Source of the DNA: Amaurobius ferox
Taxonomy: Eukaryota; Arthropoda; Arachnida; Araneae; Amaurobiidae
Assembly: GCA_951213105.1 (NCBI GenBank)
Contig: OX578144.1
Coordinates: 84,023,015 to 84,087,014, forward strand
Length of the DNA stretch: 64,000 nucleotides
Direction: 5' to 3'
The notes under the pieces were generated by a model. It had not been told where the DNA came from. It ran no database searches and was given only the letters and a program-made list of their open reading frames with translations. This document shows positions 34,235-46,442 of the stretch, one piece after another. How positions within the stretch are numbered: the first letter of the stretch is position 1; each line of letters opens with the position of its first letter. The position numbers and the translations under genes were made by a program.

Positions 34235-37200
34235 TTAATGAATAAATTGGCCTCTTGGGCGCAAGTCATACTTGTGTGAATTAGGAACATTTTGAGTTTT
34301 AACCCTATTTTGATGGTTTAGAAAATATCTACTTTTAAATTGTCTTGTTTCTTGAGTTGAAGAATTATCAATGTTATCATTATATGTGCTAGAAATCAAT
34401 TCACTACGTCTAGGAGGTAAAGGAGTTAATCTATTAACGTGGACCAATTGCTGATTACATGGATTGTTTTTGTGTTGAATGACAAAGTTAACTTCAGTTG
34501 TTTGCTTGATAACTTCAAAAGGACCATGATTTAAAGAACTGAGTTTTTTTTATTGGCCTGGCCGAATATGAGGTGTGTAAAGATAGACCAGATCACCAAC
34601 TTTAATCTTAGGCATTTTAGCAGATTTATGTTGTTGAAGTTGTTGTGATTCCTGAGCTTCCTCAAGGTTTTTCTTAACAGTTACAAAGGTCTTTTTTAAG
34701 CGAACCTGTAAGTCATCTGAATAATCATGAGTAGATTTGTAAACTGGATATTTTACACCTGTTAAAAGAGCATCAGGTAGCACAGGGTCTCGACCAAAGA
34801 CAAGATGTGCTGGGGACTCGCCTGTTGAGGCATGGACTGACGTTCTATGAGCCATTAAAGCAAATTGAATCATCCGATCCCAATCGCCCTTATCAGAATA
34901 GACCAGATTCTTTAAGGATCTAACTAACGTACCGTTCAGTCTTTCGACTAGCCCGTCTGACTGGGGATGGTACGCTGAAGTATTATGTTTTTTTATGCCT
35001 AATTTCTTGTATAGATTGTTGGCAGCTTCAGAAATGAAGTTACTACCTTGATCCGTAATTAAGTGAGCAGGAATTCCATGAATACTTATAAATCTCTCTA
35101 AACAAGCAAGAATATCCTCCGTTTTAACTGTAGCAAGTGGATAAGCCTCTGGCCATCTAGTGAAGTAATCTGTAATGACAAGAATGTACTTCATCCCAGA
35201 ATTCGAGATAGGTAGTGGGCCGACTACATCCATAGCCACACGTTCAAAAGGATAAGTTGTAATAGGAAATTTCTGTATTGGAGCCTTGTTGTTACGAAAA
35301 CCTCTGTTTTGTACACAAGTTGTGCACGACTTCACATAATTTTCAGTCTGAGCATGCATGTCTGGCCAATAATAGTTAACTGAAATTTTTGCCAGAGTTC
35401 TTTGAAAACCACAATGTGCAGCAACAGGAGAATCATGGCAAAGCCATAGAATTTCTGAGACTAAGTCTTGAGGAATAACTACTCTCTCATTATATTGCTG
35501 TCTCTGCTTTGGATTTTTGTGTATGCAATGTAACATATCATTTTTCATGAAAAATGAAAGTTTTTGTGGGTATGGTTTTACACCTTTTTCCAGAAGATTT
35601 TTGATTTTTATACATCTAGGATCTTTCAATTGACCAATAGCTATCCTAGTTACCAGAGAAGCTTCCACAGTAGTCTGTACTTGATCTTGAGAATTTTCAA
35701 CGATTGCATTTATGTTTTCACTACTATCATTATTCTGTACCACTACTCTTCCAGAAATTTTCGTAGGGACAGATTCTACAATACTTTTAGGAACAGTTTG
35801 TTTCTGAGTGTTTTGAGATTTCTTTGAAGAAGACTCATCAATACATCTCGAAAAATAGTCAGCTACAACATTATGTTTCCCCGGTTTATGAATGATTTCA
35901 TAATCAAAAGCCTGCAATGAAACGATCCAGCGAGCTATGCGCGAAGTAGGATCTCTTAATTTGAAAATGAACGATAAGGATGCTTGATCACAGTAAATTT
36001 TGAAATGTTTGCCTAAGAGATAGTGCTTAAATTGCTGGGTAGCCCAAACCACAGCCAAAGCTTCTTTCTCGACTACACTGTAATTCACTTCAGCACCTTG
36101 TAATTTTCGACTAGCAAAGGAAACTGGGTGAGATAACCCATTTTCATCCAATTGCGAAAGAACTGATCCCAAAGCGTAATTAGAGGCATCTGTATGCAAA
36201 GTAAAGGGCAAATTAAAATTTGGTAATTTTAAAATTGGTTCTTGAATAAGCTTGTTCTTAAGTATTTCAAAAGCTTCCTGAGCCTCCTGACTCCACACAA
36301 ACTTTTTCTGCTTTGATTTTAAAAGATTAGTTAGTGGAAGAGTAATCTTTGCATAATCTGGTACAAACTTCCTATAAAAGCCTGTCAAACCCAAAAATTG
36401 TCTGATATTCTTGACACAGGTGGGTACTTTAAATTTTTGCACTAAATCAATGTTATGAGGGTCTGGCTGAACTTTTCCCTCAGACACTCTGAAACCTAAG
36501 TACTTTATTGTCTTTCTGAAAAAGAAGCATTTTGATGGCTTTAACCTAAGACCATGTTGAGATAATTTAATAAAAACTTCTTCTAATTTCATCATGTGTT
36601 CTTCAAAAGTTTTTGATGAGATGATAACATCATCTATGTATATTCCTGATAACCCTGCCAGTACAAGAGACATTAATCTCTGAAAAGACGCTGGTGCGTT
36701 TTTTAGACCAAAAGGGGTCCTACACCATTCGTAGTGACCGGTGGGCGTGGAAAAAGCTGTTTTGTGTGAATCCTGTGGATTCAAATGCAATTGGTAGAAT
36801 CCTGAAGTTAAGTCCAAAGTTGAGAAAAATGTAGCACCTGCTAAATTATCAATCAATTCACTAATGTTAGGAATTGGAAAATTTTCTGTAATAGTAAGTT
36901 TGTTTAACTTGCGAAAATCACAACATAATCTATAAGAACCATCCGGTTTCCTTACAAACAGTACTGGCGTATTGTAAGGTGAAAAACTAGGTTTAATTAT
37001 TTTAGCTTCTAATAATTCTGTGACTTGTCTATTGAGTTCCCCTTGTAAATGATGTGGAACTTTATATGGTTTCTGATAAACAGGAACAGATGTTTCCAAA
37101 TTTATCTCATGTAATATGGTTTTACAACCAGACAACTCAGCAACATTCTTTGCAAAAACTTGTCTATATTTATTCAACAAAGTTGATAATTTATGTTTTT

Positions 37201-39859
37201 GATCTTTTTGGAGATGACTCAGGTCAAAATCTCCTCCCCAACTTTCAAAAGGCTCCAAAGGTTCACTGGAGTCCAACTCTCCCTCACTCACTACATTAAC
37301 TTCAACCTCCTCAGACACCTGAATTTCCTGAACATGAGCCACTTTTCTACCCTTATTCAAATGATAAGGTTTTTCCTCTGGGTTAGCAACACGAACCCAA
37401 ATAATTCCATCCTTAGGAGCTCTATATACAGCTCTAGCAATGAAGATGTGGTCATTTTTCTCTGATTCCAGAAGCAAGGTGGAATTTTCCGGAAACCCTT
37501 GTGAAAGTTTGATTTTAATAAATGATTCAGATAAAGGAGGAATTATACATTTTTGTGAATTTTTCACAATAATTGGCTCTTTAATTTTTGTATTTAGAGT
37601 TTCTTTTACTCTACATAAGTTATTAACAGTTTTAATGTTTAAGTTCTTATGCTGTGCCACTTCTTCAGTACCACCTCTAACATGATTTTGCTTTTCCCCC
37701 ATATGCAAAGTAACATTCTGTGCATTTACTACCAAATCTCTAAAAGATTTGCTTCCATTTTCCAAATCGTTAATATGTACCTCTTCACTACCCAAATGTG
37801 GCACTACATTATTTTCCGAAAAATTTCTGCTCACATACTCTTCCCGAATGACCTGAGACTCATTCACTACCGGTGCTAGATCTGCTTTGCATTTGGCACA
37901 TGCATTCGTATGGAACTCTTTCGGTTTACAGTCCTCTACCACACGAACATTTTTTCTACTACTCATCTGCGAGTCAGGCACAGCAATACGCTTTGCGACA
38001 CTACTTAGGTTTGAGTCTGCACTTTCCGACTCATTTGCCGGTTCATGATTTGAAATCGAAAGTAAATTATTCGTACATTGATAACCAACAAAAGGAATGG
38101 AAGAGTTTGAAAACTTAAAACAGAAGTGATTATAATCTATAATAGCATTATGTTTATGTAAAAACTTGTTACCAAGGATTACATTATATGAAATAGGAGC
38201 TGGTGATTTTAACACAAAAAATTCGGTAGGGAATCTTTCTTTTCCCAAATTTAGTGAAATAGTGGCTAAACATTCAACTTTAGTATCTTGTGAACTAAAG
38301 CTACGCAAAATTGTTGGTTTGTATGTTAGCAACATATGTGCAATGGGTACAGTATTTAAAGCTTCCTCATACACTAAATTAATTGAACTACCCGTATCAA
38401 TCAATATTGACACTTCACTGCTCACTAATTTTCCTTTTATAATAGAAGAAGATGACAAAGAATTTGTAATATTATGACAAATATTATTTTCCTCAAAATG
38501 TGATGTTTGCCTATCAAAAGTTTTTCTATTATTATAATTGTGCATGGGATATCTACTCTGATTCCCAGAAGAATGATTTTTGGAATTTTGCAAAGATTTA
38601 TATGACTCCTTATTTTTATAATTTTGCGTTCCTTGCTTTCTATACTTCCACTCATTTGCAGACATTTGCCCTCTGTGTCTTTCACCCTGGTGATACCTAG
38701 TTCCAGGACTGGTATAAATTTTCCTACATTTTATACCGTACACATCTCTTTTTTGAAAAACCTTTTTCCAACACTGTTCTTGAACGTGACCTAATTTACC
38801 ACATTTGTCACACTTTGGACGCGGTGAACGCTTTTCGTTAACTTTATCTGAATTAAACTTAAATTTTTCTATTTTACCCCTAAGAAATTCAATGACCCTT
38901 TCCTGTTCTAACACTTTTCTTTTTAAATCTGACATACTTTCACTTTGATCTGGTGTGAGAACATATTTTTCTGGTGTGAGAACATATTTTTCTGGTGTGA
39001 GAACACCTTTTTTTGTAAGTACCGGATTAGTCAAGTACATAGCATTATTTTCATTTAAAATAGATTCCTCAAGAATTGCAAGTTTTCTAGCCGAATAAAA
39101 ATCTCTAGGGTTTTGTGACAACACCAATCTTTTTAGTTCCGGATATAAACCATTAATAAATGAAGTTTTTAAAAGTGTTTGCCTGATTTTATTCTCACTT
39201 TCGGAATCTACATCTTCCGGAACAACCTTAAATGAAGCAGCTTCGATTCTCATCGAAAACTGTTTAACCGACTCATTTGGTCTCTGTGTAAAGTTCACGA
39301 GTGAAATTATGTTTTTAGTAACATTTTCGGTCACTTCAAAATGATCTTTCAAAATGTGAATAATTTCCTGCAAATTTTTACAATTTCTGTGCTTTGGATT
39401 CTCTTCAATCAATCTATTTGCTTCCCCCTCTAAATTCAATCTCAAACAAACTAATTTGTCACACTCACTCCAGTTTGCATGAGTGGCTACTAAATTTAAC
39501 TTTTCCAAAAACTGTGACAACGAAAGCTCTGAATTTCCCGAGAATTTTGGAATATGATGTGCGAACTTAGGTGTGAAAATATGGAATGATTTTAACATGT
39601 TATCATTTACCGATGAAGCACTGTTTTGATTTGGCAAAGTGCCAGAAGAAGAATTCAGACATACCGGCGATTTATCTGATATATTTTCCTCATTAGATTT
39701 AGCTTTGTGGCTAACATTTTTAACTTTACTTCTAGAATTAACAGTATCCGACTCAGTAGCAATATCAAGCGACAAATTCAAGGAGGAATTTAATTTTTTT
39801 CTTGAATTTTTACTCATCTTACCGACATTTACTTTTTTGTTTCTAGTAATTGGAGCCAT
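34235..39859 (-). CDS. Gag-Pol polyprotein, Ty3/gypsy type, with one internal stop
   Basis: First ATG is at 39859. One frame runs about 1,770 codons to a TAA at 34552-34550, then continues open in the same frame to 34235. Gag capsid-like region is at residues ~95-215; three tandem VLTPEKY/VLTPDQS heptads (38948-39010) follow. Zinc knuckle CDKCGKLGHVQEQC (CX2CX4HX4C) is near 345-360. Protease LIDTGSS is near 487 with the later ILGNKFL. Reverse transcriptase has FFSTLDLTSGFYQLH, FGLKNAPASFQ and catalytic YIDD near 1076. RNase H has TDAS near 1223. Integrase has an HX6H...CTTC zinc module near 1475-1516 and catalytic D (~1545), D (~1600) and E (~1638), with DX35E spacing. After the stop comes NHGPFEV, the GPY/F module, so the stop removes the integrase tail. 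The stop is most simply a recent point mutation beside an A8 run; readthrough or a base error is possible. Confidence 0.93.
34550..34552 (-). other. In-frame stop in the integrase C-terminus
   Basis: TAA follows ...IRPGQ, in the context GGCCAATAAAAAAAACTC. The same frame continues KKLSSLNHGPFEV and is open for 105 more codons, so no frameshift is needed to explain the break. Confidence 0.9.
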
Positions 39860-40187
39860 TTTGCATAACAATATAGTTTAACACAATATGCAATTGCAAT
39901 GTTCTTAAACAGTATTTACAATAAAACCAGTTTTTATCAAATCAAATGACATAAATATGCAAACAAATCAATTTTTTTTTTATCAAATGGCACATATCAA
40001 ATTCCAAGAACACTCGTTTTTGAGAACACCGAAAACAGAACATGGAACTCTGTTTACTTAAGAAAACACTCATTTTAGCACAACGGTAATTTTTAACCTT
40101 CAAAATTTCAATTCTTAAGAAAATTTTTAAAAATTTTAATTCTCTCAGCTCTTCCCCACTCACCGAGAAAAGTAACGGCACCAATTC
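39860..40187 (-). promoter_or_regulatory. Leader and primer-binding site of the retrotransposon
   Basis: Four bases (GAAT) after the 5' LTR, the minus strand reads TGGTGCCGTTACTTTTC (40183-40167). TGG is the expected complement of a tRNA CCA end, so this is the likely primer-binding site. I cannot name the tRNA. The remaining ~310-bp leader has no gene. Confidence 0.6.
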
Positions 40188-41358
40188 TGTCGCGAACGTT
40201 TTGGTATACTCGACAGAGAAGACAAAGTTTTGAAATCAAACACATTTATTAAACATGAAATAACAAGGCAGTTGATCGAAAACAGTGGAGTACAAGCATT
40301 TCTCGCAATAACTCAGAGTTACACTCGGTAGGGTGACCATTAAGAACACCCCTGGAGGAAGAGGAACCAAGAGAATACACATATTTTCTGATACATAAAA
40401 TAAACACAATATTCCTCATATTATACTTGACATTTATATATCACATTTGTATACTTTGAACATATACGACATTTTCATATAACATCATCAATGACTTGAT
40501 ACTCACGAGGATTTAACAATTAACACTCTATTCGTTAGGTGGAAGACTAAATATATATAAAACTTTACCTCGTCTCTTTTAAATATAACATTTACAATTC
40601 TGTACCATGGGAAAGGATATCAGGATGGACTCTCGGCATAAACTCATCGAGATTCTTGCGCAGAACAAAATCCATAATGGTCGGGAAACTTGATTACACA
40701 ACATCATGCTGGCGGAATTCGACATCTTGGTTGGTTACGGAGATTGGTTGATTCGTACCTTAGGACACAAGGAGGAGTCAGGCAAATACAAATCGCTATA
40801 AAATGAGCTTTCCCTCTAGCCCTATTAGCGATTCAAGCCGACCAGTGAAGGAACCATTTTCTCTTTTCACAAGACTCATTATTCCATTACTACCAGTCTG
40901 ATTCATTTAAAAACACGAGTGACTCATCTCTGAACCGAGCCAAACGACTCTACGCACAACTTGTCGAACTATGTTACATATTTTAATCACATCCTTCCAC
41001 TTTCAAAATTAATCCACCTTTTCTTAAAATTCGCGATCATACGCGAATCAAACACACACGTCTACATTTCTCCACGACTCCTTCCACACTGTTTCCAAAA
41101 TCCTTTTTCAAACTCGCGCGTGCGCAAAACCTGCAAGTTCCCAACTAGCGACTGAGAAGCGAAAATACAAAACTATTACTATTTTTCTGGAACATAAACA
41201 CTTTTGCGATTTTAGAGTTCACTTCCCTTAAAAGTCAATGTAATTGAAAACATGTAGAAAAGACATCTATATTTCGAAATTGACACTTTCAATCACACAG
41301 AAATAAAACAATACTTTAATATACAATTTTAACACAGAGGTGTGAAAGCCTTATCACA
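40188..41358 (-). repeat. 5' LTR of the Ty3/gypsy element
   Basis: It matches 31851-33021 over its whole 1,171 bp with no difference seen. The TATA-like stretch is at 40550-40561 in this copy, and transcription would run leftward into the element. Confidence 0.92.
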
Positions 41359-41362
41359 CTTC
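41359..41362. repeat. Target-site duplication CTTC, right
   Basis: It pairs with CTTC at 31847-31850. Removing one copy and the element rejoins ...GCTACTTC to CATCAAAACG. Confidence 0.8.
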
Positions 41363-41443
41363 CATCAAAACGCCCTGCGACATCATATGGATTGCATAAA
41401 CATCTAAAGATCTACATCTAACGATAAGTGTAGTTTACTTTCG

Positions 41444-41725
41444 TCAACACGTTTCTAAGTCAAACATTGGAATATGAAAGGTAAACGAAGGGCTGCAATT
41501 TCCATGTATGATAAAGAGTATTCTCAAAGTACCACAAAATAGGATCGATCGCCTAACATGCAAACAAACCGCGTTGATTCTTTTTTCCAAAACGTGGGAC
41601 AGTCTGTACAGACGAAGATAAATAAAAGACTGCATCTGTTGATATTGATCTAACGTAATAAAGAATATGTCTGTCAGTCCACAGCTATAGAATTCGGTAT
41701 AGTGATCGTTCAGGTTCGGTTCCAA
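41444..41725 (-). other. Unrecognised 93-codon ORF
   Basis: The frame 41725-41444 contains LNDHYTEFYSCGLTDIFF and RLSHVLEKRINAV. Codon composition looks somewhat coding-like compared with nearby repeats. No domain is recognised and it lacks a convincing ATG start. It lies 80 bp from the retrotransposon junction. Confidence 0.2.
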
Positions 41726-41934
41726 GACCCTTCAAAACGATTTTTCTTATTTGGATTATGTTTTTAGTTATTTTATGTTGAAGAGCAATTTTGAGTGGTT
41801 TTCACTTAAATATATGCTTTGGCTATTAAAAATGTCATCGTAAAGCTTTCTTCTTGACACCATCGTAAAGATCGGAGAACAATATCTTCAAAGACCCTCA
41901 TAATGAATGCTTAAAATAATTCCTTTATATTAAA

Positions 41935-42910
41935 ACAAGAAAGATCGATTATACATAAAGCATTGATTATGAAACACTTTCCAACTGACATGCAATCCGC
42001 TGAATGTATCGCATCTCTAAAATACGAAACATTTAACGGTGATATTTTTTTAATTATCACAGAACTACAATAATTTATCTTACTTGAAAACTTCATCGGA
42101 AAAAATAAACTATTCGTATGACGTCATCGAAATATAAATCATCTGCATCTCTATGTAAAAGCAGTGAATATTTCGTTCATACACTTTTATTCCAGACTCC
42201 AGAGTTAAATAATTTTGTGTGGAAAAAAATTCAGCAATTCTTATACAACTCATCTTACAATCATTTGTTTACATTCTGCATCCATTAAAATCAGGTTTCA
42301 TTGTAGAAATAATCAAAGTTTGCTCATCATTCAAACTCAAAAATATTGTAATTGCATTGGTGCAGAATATGGATGAACAGAAAATATGCAAAAATAAAGC
42401 GATTTCAGAAAAGATGCAACACTAAATATAAATTTAAAAGAACTTTAAAAATCACGATTTTTACTCTTGGAAAAAAAGATGGATGCCATATTTTATTTTG
42501 AAGTGGGTCATATGATCTCTTCATATAATATGAGTGCAATTATTATTTTAATTTTTTTTTAAAACTACCTAACATATTTTGCTGATTTTTTTTTTATATA
42601 TTTTATGGAATAATTTGAATATTTCCTAAAATTTATAAGAATTGAATTTGTGAATTTTAACTTTGCTTAAGAAATGTTTGAAACATGAGTCCCATAGGGT
42701 TCAGAATATTTCACTTTTTCAACCCGGGTTCAATCCTAAACTAATTGGATGATATTATTCATTTACATTCCTATATGTCCCACAAACCGTCTCTAAAACA
42801 TACTAAAATTTCAAATTTGCTAAAGTCATTTTTACCCCAGTTAACGTGCAGGCAGGCAGAATGACCATAAATACTTCCTAAACACTTTTCAACTATGTTG
42901 TAAAGTGTTA
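41935..42910 (+). mobile_element. Family A element, copy A8
   Basis: It has the A head (ACAAGAAAGATCGATTATAC), the core with GATGGATGCCATATTTTATT, and a tail palindrome ending in GTGTTA at 42910. The GACA tract has decayed to GGCAGGCAG. Confidence 0.75.
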
Positions 42911-43645
42911 AAAATTATCTAAATATATGTAATTTGAGCAATTTTAATTTTACTTTTGCGAACATAATTTGCAATCAGTACAATCGCCAATAGTTATCAA
43001 AATATTCCTCTTTTTCATAAAAGCATTCAGTATACCCGGAAATTCTTTGTACATATTATTTATTATAGGAAGATTTTAATGTGATATTATCGTTTAAATA
43101 TAGGATATTTGTAGGCAAATAAATCTAAAATTCAAAGTATGGTTTCCTCGGAAAGAAATGAAGTGAAGTACCCAATTTCGCGGTATCCTGGAATTGAGCA
43201 ATTCTCAATCCCGAAATTCCAGTTTCCATGAAACGGTACAGTTTCCTTGACTATGGTATCTTCTCATTCTGATTATACTTTCGTGAAAATCGACATTCTT
43301 TCATTAAAATAAAAATTATCTACTTCAAAAAATATATGTTAACTTAAAAATATGAATTTTATTGATGAAAATTTTAAAAGAATAAATTACGTATGACAGC
43401 GTGAGAGCTGTTATGATAAGACATAAATATTTTAGCTAATTCCAATGGTAAAAATCATTATGAAATAGTGATTTTTGAGAAAATGATTGGAGACTTGTAC
43501 ACTCCATACATTATCAGCTGTATTCCCATTTTGCTTTCTGTTATAATACTATCAGTGGTATATTGCTAAAATAAATACCGGATCCCTCAGCGATAAACTA
43601 CAAATTGTTGCTTGCTCTTTATTTGCAAAAATAAATGTAAAAAAA
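42911..43645. other. Intergenic stretch, nothing recognised
   Basis: AT-rich sequence without ORF, RNA or repeat that I recognise. Confidence 0.4.
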
Positions 43646-44286
43646 TCTAATGTGGGCAGCACATGACTTTCCCTACAGAATCAAATTCATTTTTTTTTTT
43701 AATTATTCATTAAATTGAGTTTAATTGCACAAAATAACACGCATAATTATTTGAAATTACACTAAATTTTTACTTTTATATCAATTTTCGTTTTCATTGG
43801 GTCACTGGACTTATTCTCAAAATCGGCGTATCTGAAAGGTGAATAAACTACAATATCTCGAGAACGGCTAGTCCTAGTGTAATGGGGTTGGTCTTATTCC
43901 TTTTATCGTTGAACATTATGTATAAAACAAGCATTTAATGGATACATTTGAGTATACGTAGTCTTTTATTTCAGATTTTGGCGACTTTTGAAGGCCAATT
44001 CGCAAAACAGGCAGGTTCTTCTTTTCCCGAATCGTATCAAAATCTAATCAGCACCAGGGTAACCCGCATGTGACTTATGTACGAAATTTTGTGAAATTTG
44101 GTCACTCAGTTTTTCCGCTAGAATAGATACATAGGATTTTTGAGGGCCATTTCGCAAAAAAAAAGCAGGTTGTTTTATTACGAATCGTACCAAAACCTAA
44201 TCAGCACCAGGGTCATCCACAAGTAATTTACCTACACAATTTTATGAAATTTGGTTAGTTTTCGAGTTAGAGTGGATACATATACT

Positions 44287-44325
<39 letters not shown>

Positions 44326-45018
44326 CGTCACGATAAAAATAGTTTTTTGTATTCTAGAGTATCTTGAGTATTCTCAAATATCTTGAGAACGGTTAGTCCT
44401 AAAGTATAATGGAGTGTGTTATATTATTTTCCTCTTCAAAAATTGCGTATAAAACAAGAATTTAATTGATACATTTGAGCATACACTACTTAGTCTTTTT
44501 TTTTAATTTTGGCGATTTTGGCGGGCCATTTCGTAAAAAAAGACAGGTTGTTCTTGTACGAATCGTACCAAAATCTAATCAGCAGCACCAGAGTATCCCA
44601 CAAGTAACTTAGCTGCCAAATTTTGTGAAATTTGATCAATTAGTATTTTAGCTAGAGCGGATAAATGAAATTTTTACGGGCCATTTCGCTAAAAAAGGCG
44701 GGTTCTGCTTTTACGAATCGTACCAAAAACAAACCATCACCGGGGACACATCTATGTGACTTACCTACCAAATTTTATGAAATTCGGCCCATTAGTTTTT
44801 GAGTTACAGTAGATACATACATTGCACAGACACACAGACAGACAGACACACAGACCGACAGACATACAGACAGGCACACACACTGACGTCAACCTAAAAA
44901 TAGTTTTTTCGTATTCTAGAGGTCTCGAAACGTGTAGATCCGTTAAAAACTCGAATTGTGATTTTCGACGTGAATCCAATACTTTCCCTGTACATTACCA
45001 TGTATTGTAGGGAAAGTA
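43646..45018 (+). mobile_element. Family C element, copy C2 (long form)
   Basis: The C head TCTAATGTGGGCAGC is at 43646 and the terminal palindrome ends GGGAAAGTA at 45018. It is about 1.37 kb against 0.8 kb for other copies, because the ~140-bp core sub-repeat (AATCAGCACC ... CCAAATTTTGTGAAATT ... GGGCCATTTCGC) occurs about five times and a CA/GA microsatellite appears twice (44287-44326, 44827-44884). Confidence 0.8.
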
Positions 45019-45265
45019 ATATTAGAATATTTGTTCAGTTTTTATTTATAACTACTATTAAAGAAAAAATTCAAATGTAAAAAAAATAATAAATAAATAA
45101 AATAAATTCAAAAATCATAAAAGTAAAAAAAAAAAAGAAAACAACATTGTAGCATAGGGTTAAACTTTATATAATCATGCATAATAGGGTTTATTTATGG
45201 CTCATTGATCACGAGACTTTACAGTTTCAATCATTGTTGTAAAAAATAGCCGCGATGCAAGTTTT
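45019..45265. other. AT-rich spacer between C2 and C3
   Basis: A-rich low-complexity sequence at 45060-45140; otherwise nothing recognised. Confidence 0.4.
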
Positions 45266-46077
45266 TACTTTCCCTGCAATACATGGTAATGTATAGGGAA
45301 AGTATTGGAATCATGTCGAAAATCGCAACTCGAGTTTTCGACGGATCTACACGTTTCGAGACCTCTAGAATACGAAAAAACCATTTTTAGCGTGACGTCT
45401 GTGTGTGTGTCTGTGTGTGTGTCTGTGTGTCTGTCTGTGTATCTGTCTGTCTGTGTGTGTGTCTGTCTGTCTGTCTGTCTGTGCAGATTTTGTATCCACT
45501 CTAACTAAAAAACTAATGGACCGAATTTCACAAAATTTGGTAGGTAAATCACTTGTGAGCGAGTCTGGTGCTGATTAGTTTTGGATACGATTTGGAATAA
45601 AAGAACCCGCCTTTTTTTTTGCGAAATGATCCGCACAAGCTTGTATCCACTCTAACTGAAAAACTACTGGACCGAATTTCACAAAATTCGGTAGATGACT
45701 CACTTGTGGGTTACCCTGGTGCTGATTAGATTTTGGTATGATTCGAAAAAAAAAAATAACCTGCCTTTCTTTGCAAAATGGTCCGCAAAAATCGTCAAAA
45801 TCTAAACTAAAGAACTAGGTATACTCAAATATATCCATTATATGCTCGTTTAATACGTAATTTTTAACGACGAAAATAATAAGACCAACCCCATTACACT
45901 AGGACTAGCCGTTCTCGAGATATTTTAGTTTTCCGTATTTTCTCTACGCCACCTTTGAAAATAAGTCCGGTTACCGAATGAGAACGAAAATTGAATTAAA
46001 AGTGAAATAAATTTAATTAAAATAAAGAGAACGTGGATATAAGTCTGCAGGGAAAGTCATGTGCTGCCCACATCAGA
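45266..46077 (-). mobile_element. Family C element, copy C3
   Basis: It is reverse-oriented, with the palindromic terminus TACTTTCCCTGCAATACATG at left, a GTCT/GT microsatellite at 45399-45482, two core sub-repeats, and the head GTCATGTGCTGCCCACATCAGA at right. The 67-codon Val/Cys-rich ORF is a translation of the microsatellite. Confidence 0.85.
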
Positions 46078-46442
46078 TTTTTTTATTCGTGATGTCATTA
46101 TACCCCCCTTCGGGGGCAAATTACCCCCTCTCCTCCCCGGGAGGTACATTGTCAAGCATGGTATCGATCGAACGATTTTTTTCAAGTCCCTTAAAATGAA
46201 GGGTAACACGCTAAAGTTGTAATCATTTTGACCCATAATACTGAAAATTCAAAAATTTTCTTGTAAAATTTGAAAAGAAAAAAACCTAATTCTGCTATGA
46301 GTTAATCGAGTTGAGCCACACAGTTAATTTTAGTAGCAATGCGTAAAATAGATATTATTTCTCCCCACATTTTGATTATGCCATTGTTTCATAATATTAA
46401 GTGCATAACTTTGATGATTTTGTATTGAGACATTAGAAAAAA
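46078..46442. other. Spacer with a GC patch
   Basis: CCCCCCTTCGGGGGC and CCTCCCCGGGAGG at 46105-46145 are short hairpins. No gene seen. Confidence 0.4.

Larger units (their letters stand above)
31851..41358 (-). mobile_element. Full-length Ty3/gypsy LTR retrotransposon, very recent insertion
   Basis: A 9,508-bp element reads on the minus strand: 5' LTR 41358-40188, leader with primer-binding site, one gag-pol frame 39859-34235, ~1.2 kb untranslated 3' region, purine-rich tract, and 3' LTR 33021-31851. LTRs start TG and end CA, are 1,171 bp each, and I found no difference between them by eye. A CTTC duplication flanks the element. No envelope-like ORF is visible. The only obvious defect is a TAA in the integrase C-terminal region. 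Confidence 0.95.

Noticed and set aside
35564..38700. Several 66-103 codon ORFs on the plus strand opposite gag-pol
   Set aside because: Antisense shadows of the gag-pol frame.
44761..45508. Repeated Val/Cys/Ser-rich ORFs (also at 51910, 52637 and 46676)
   Set aside because: Translations of the GT/CT microsatellite and flanking C-element sequence, recurring in every copy and in both orientations.
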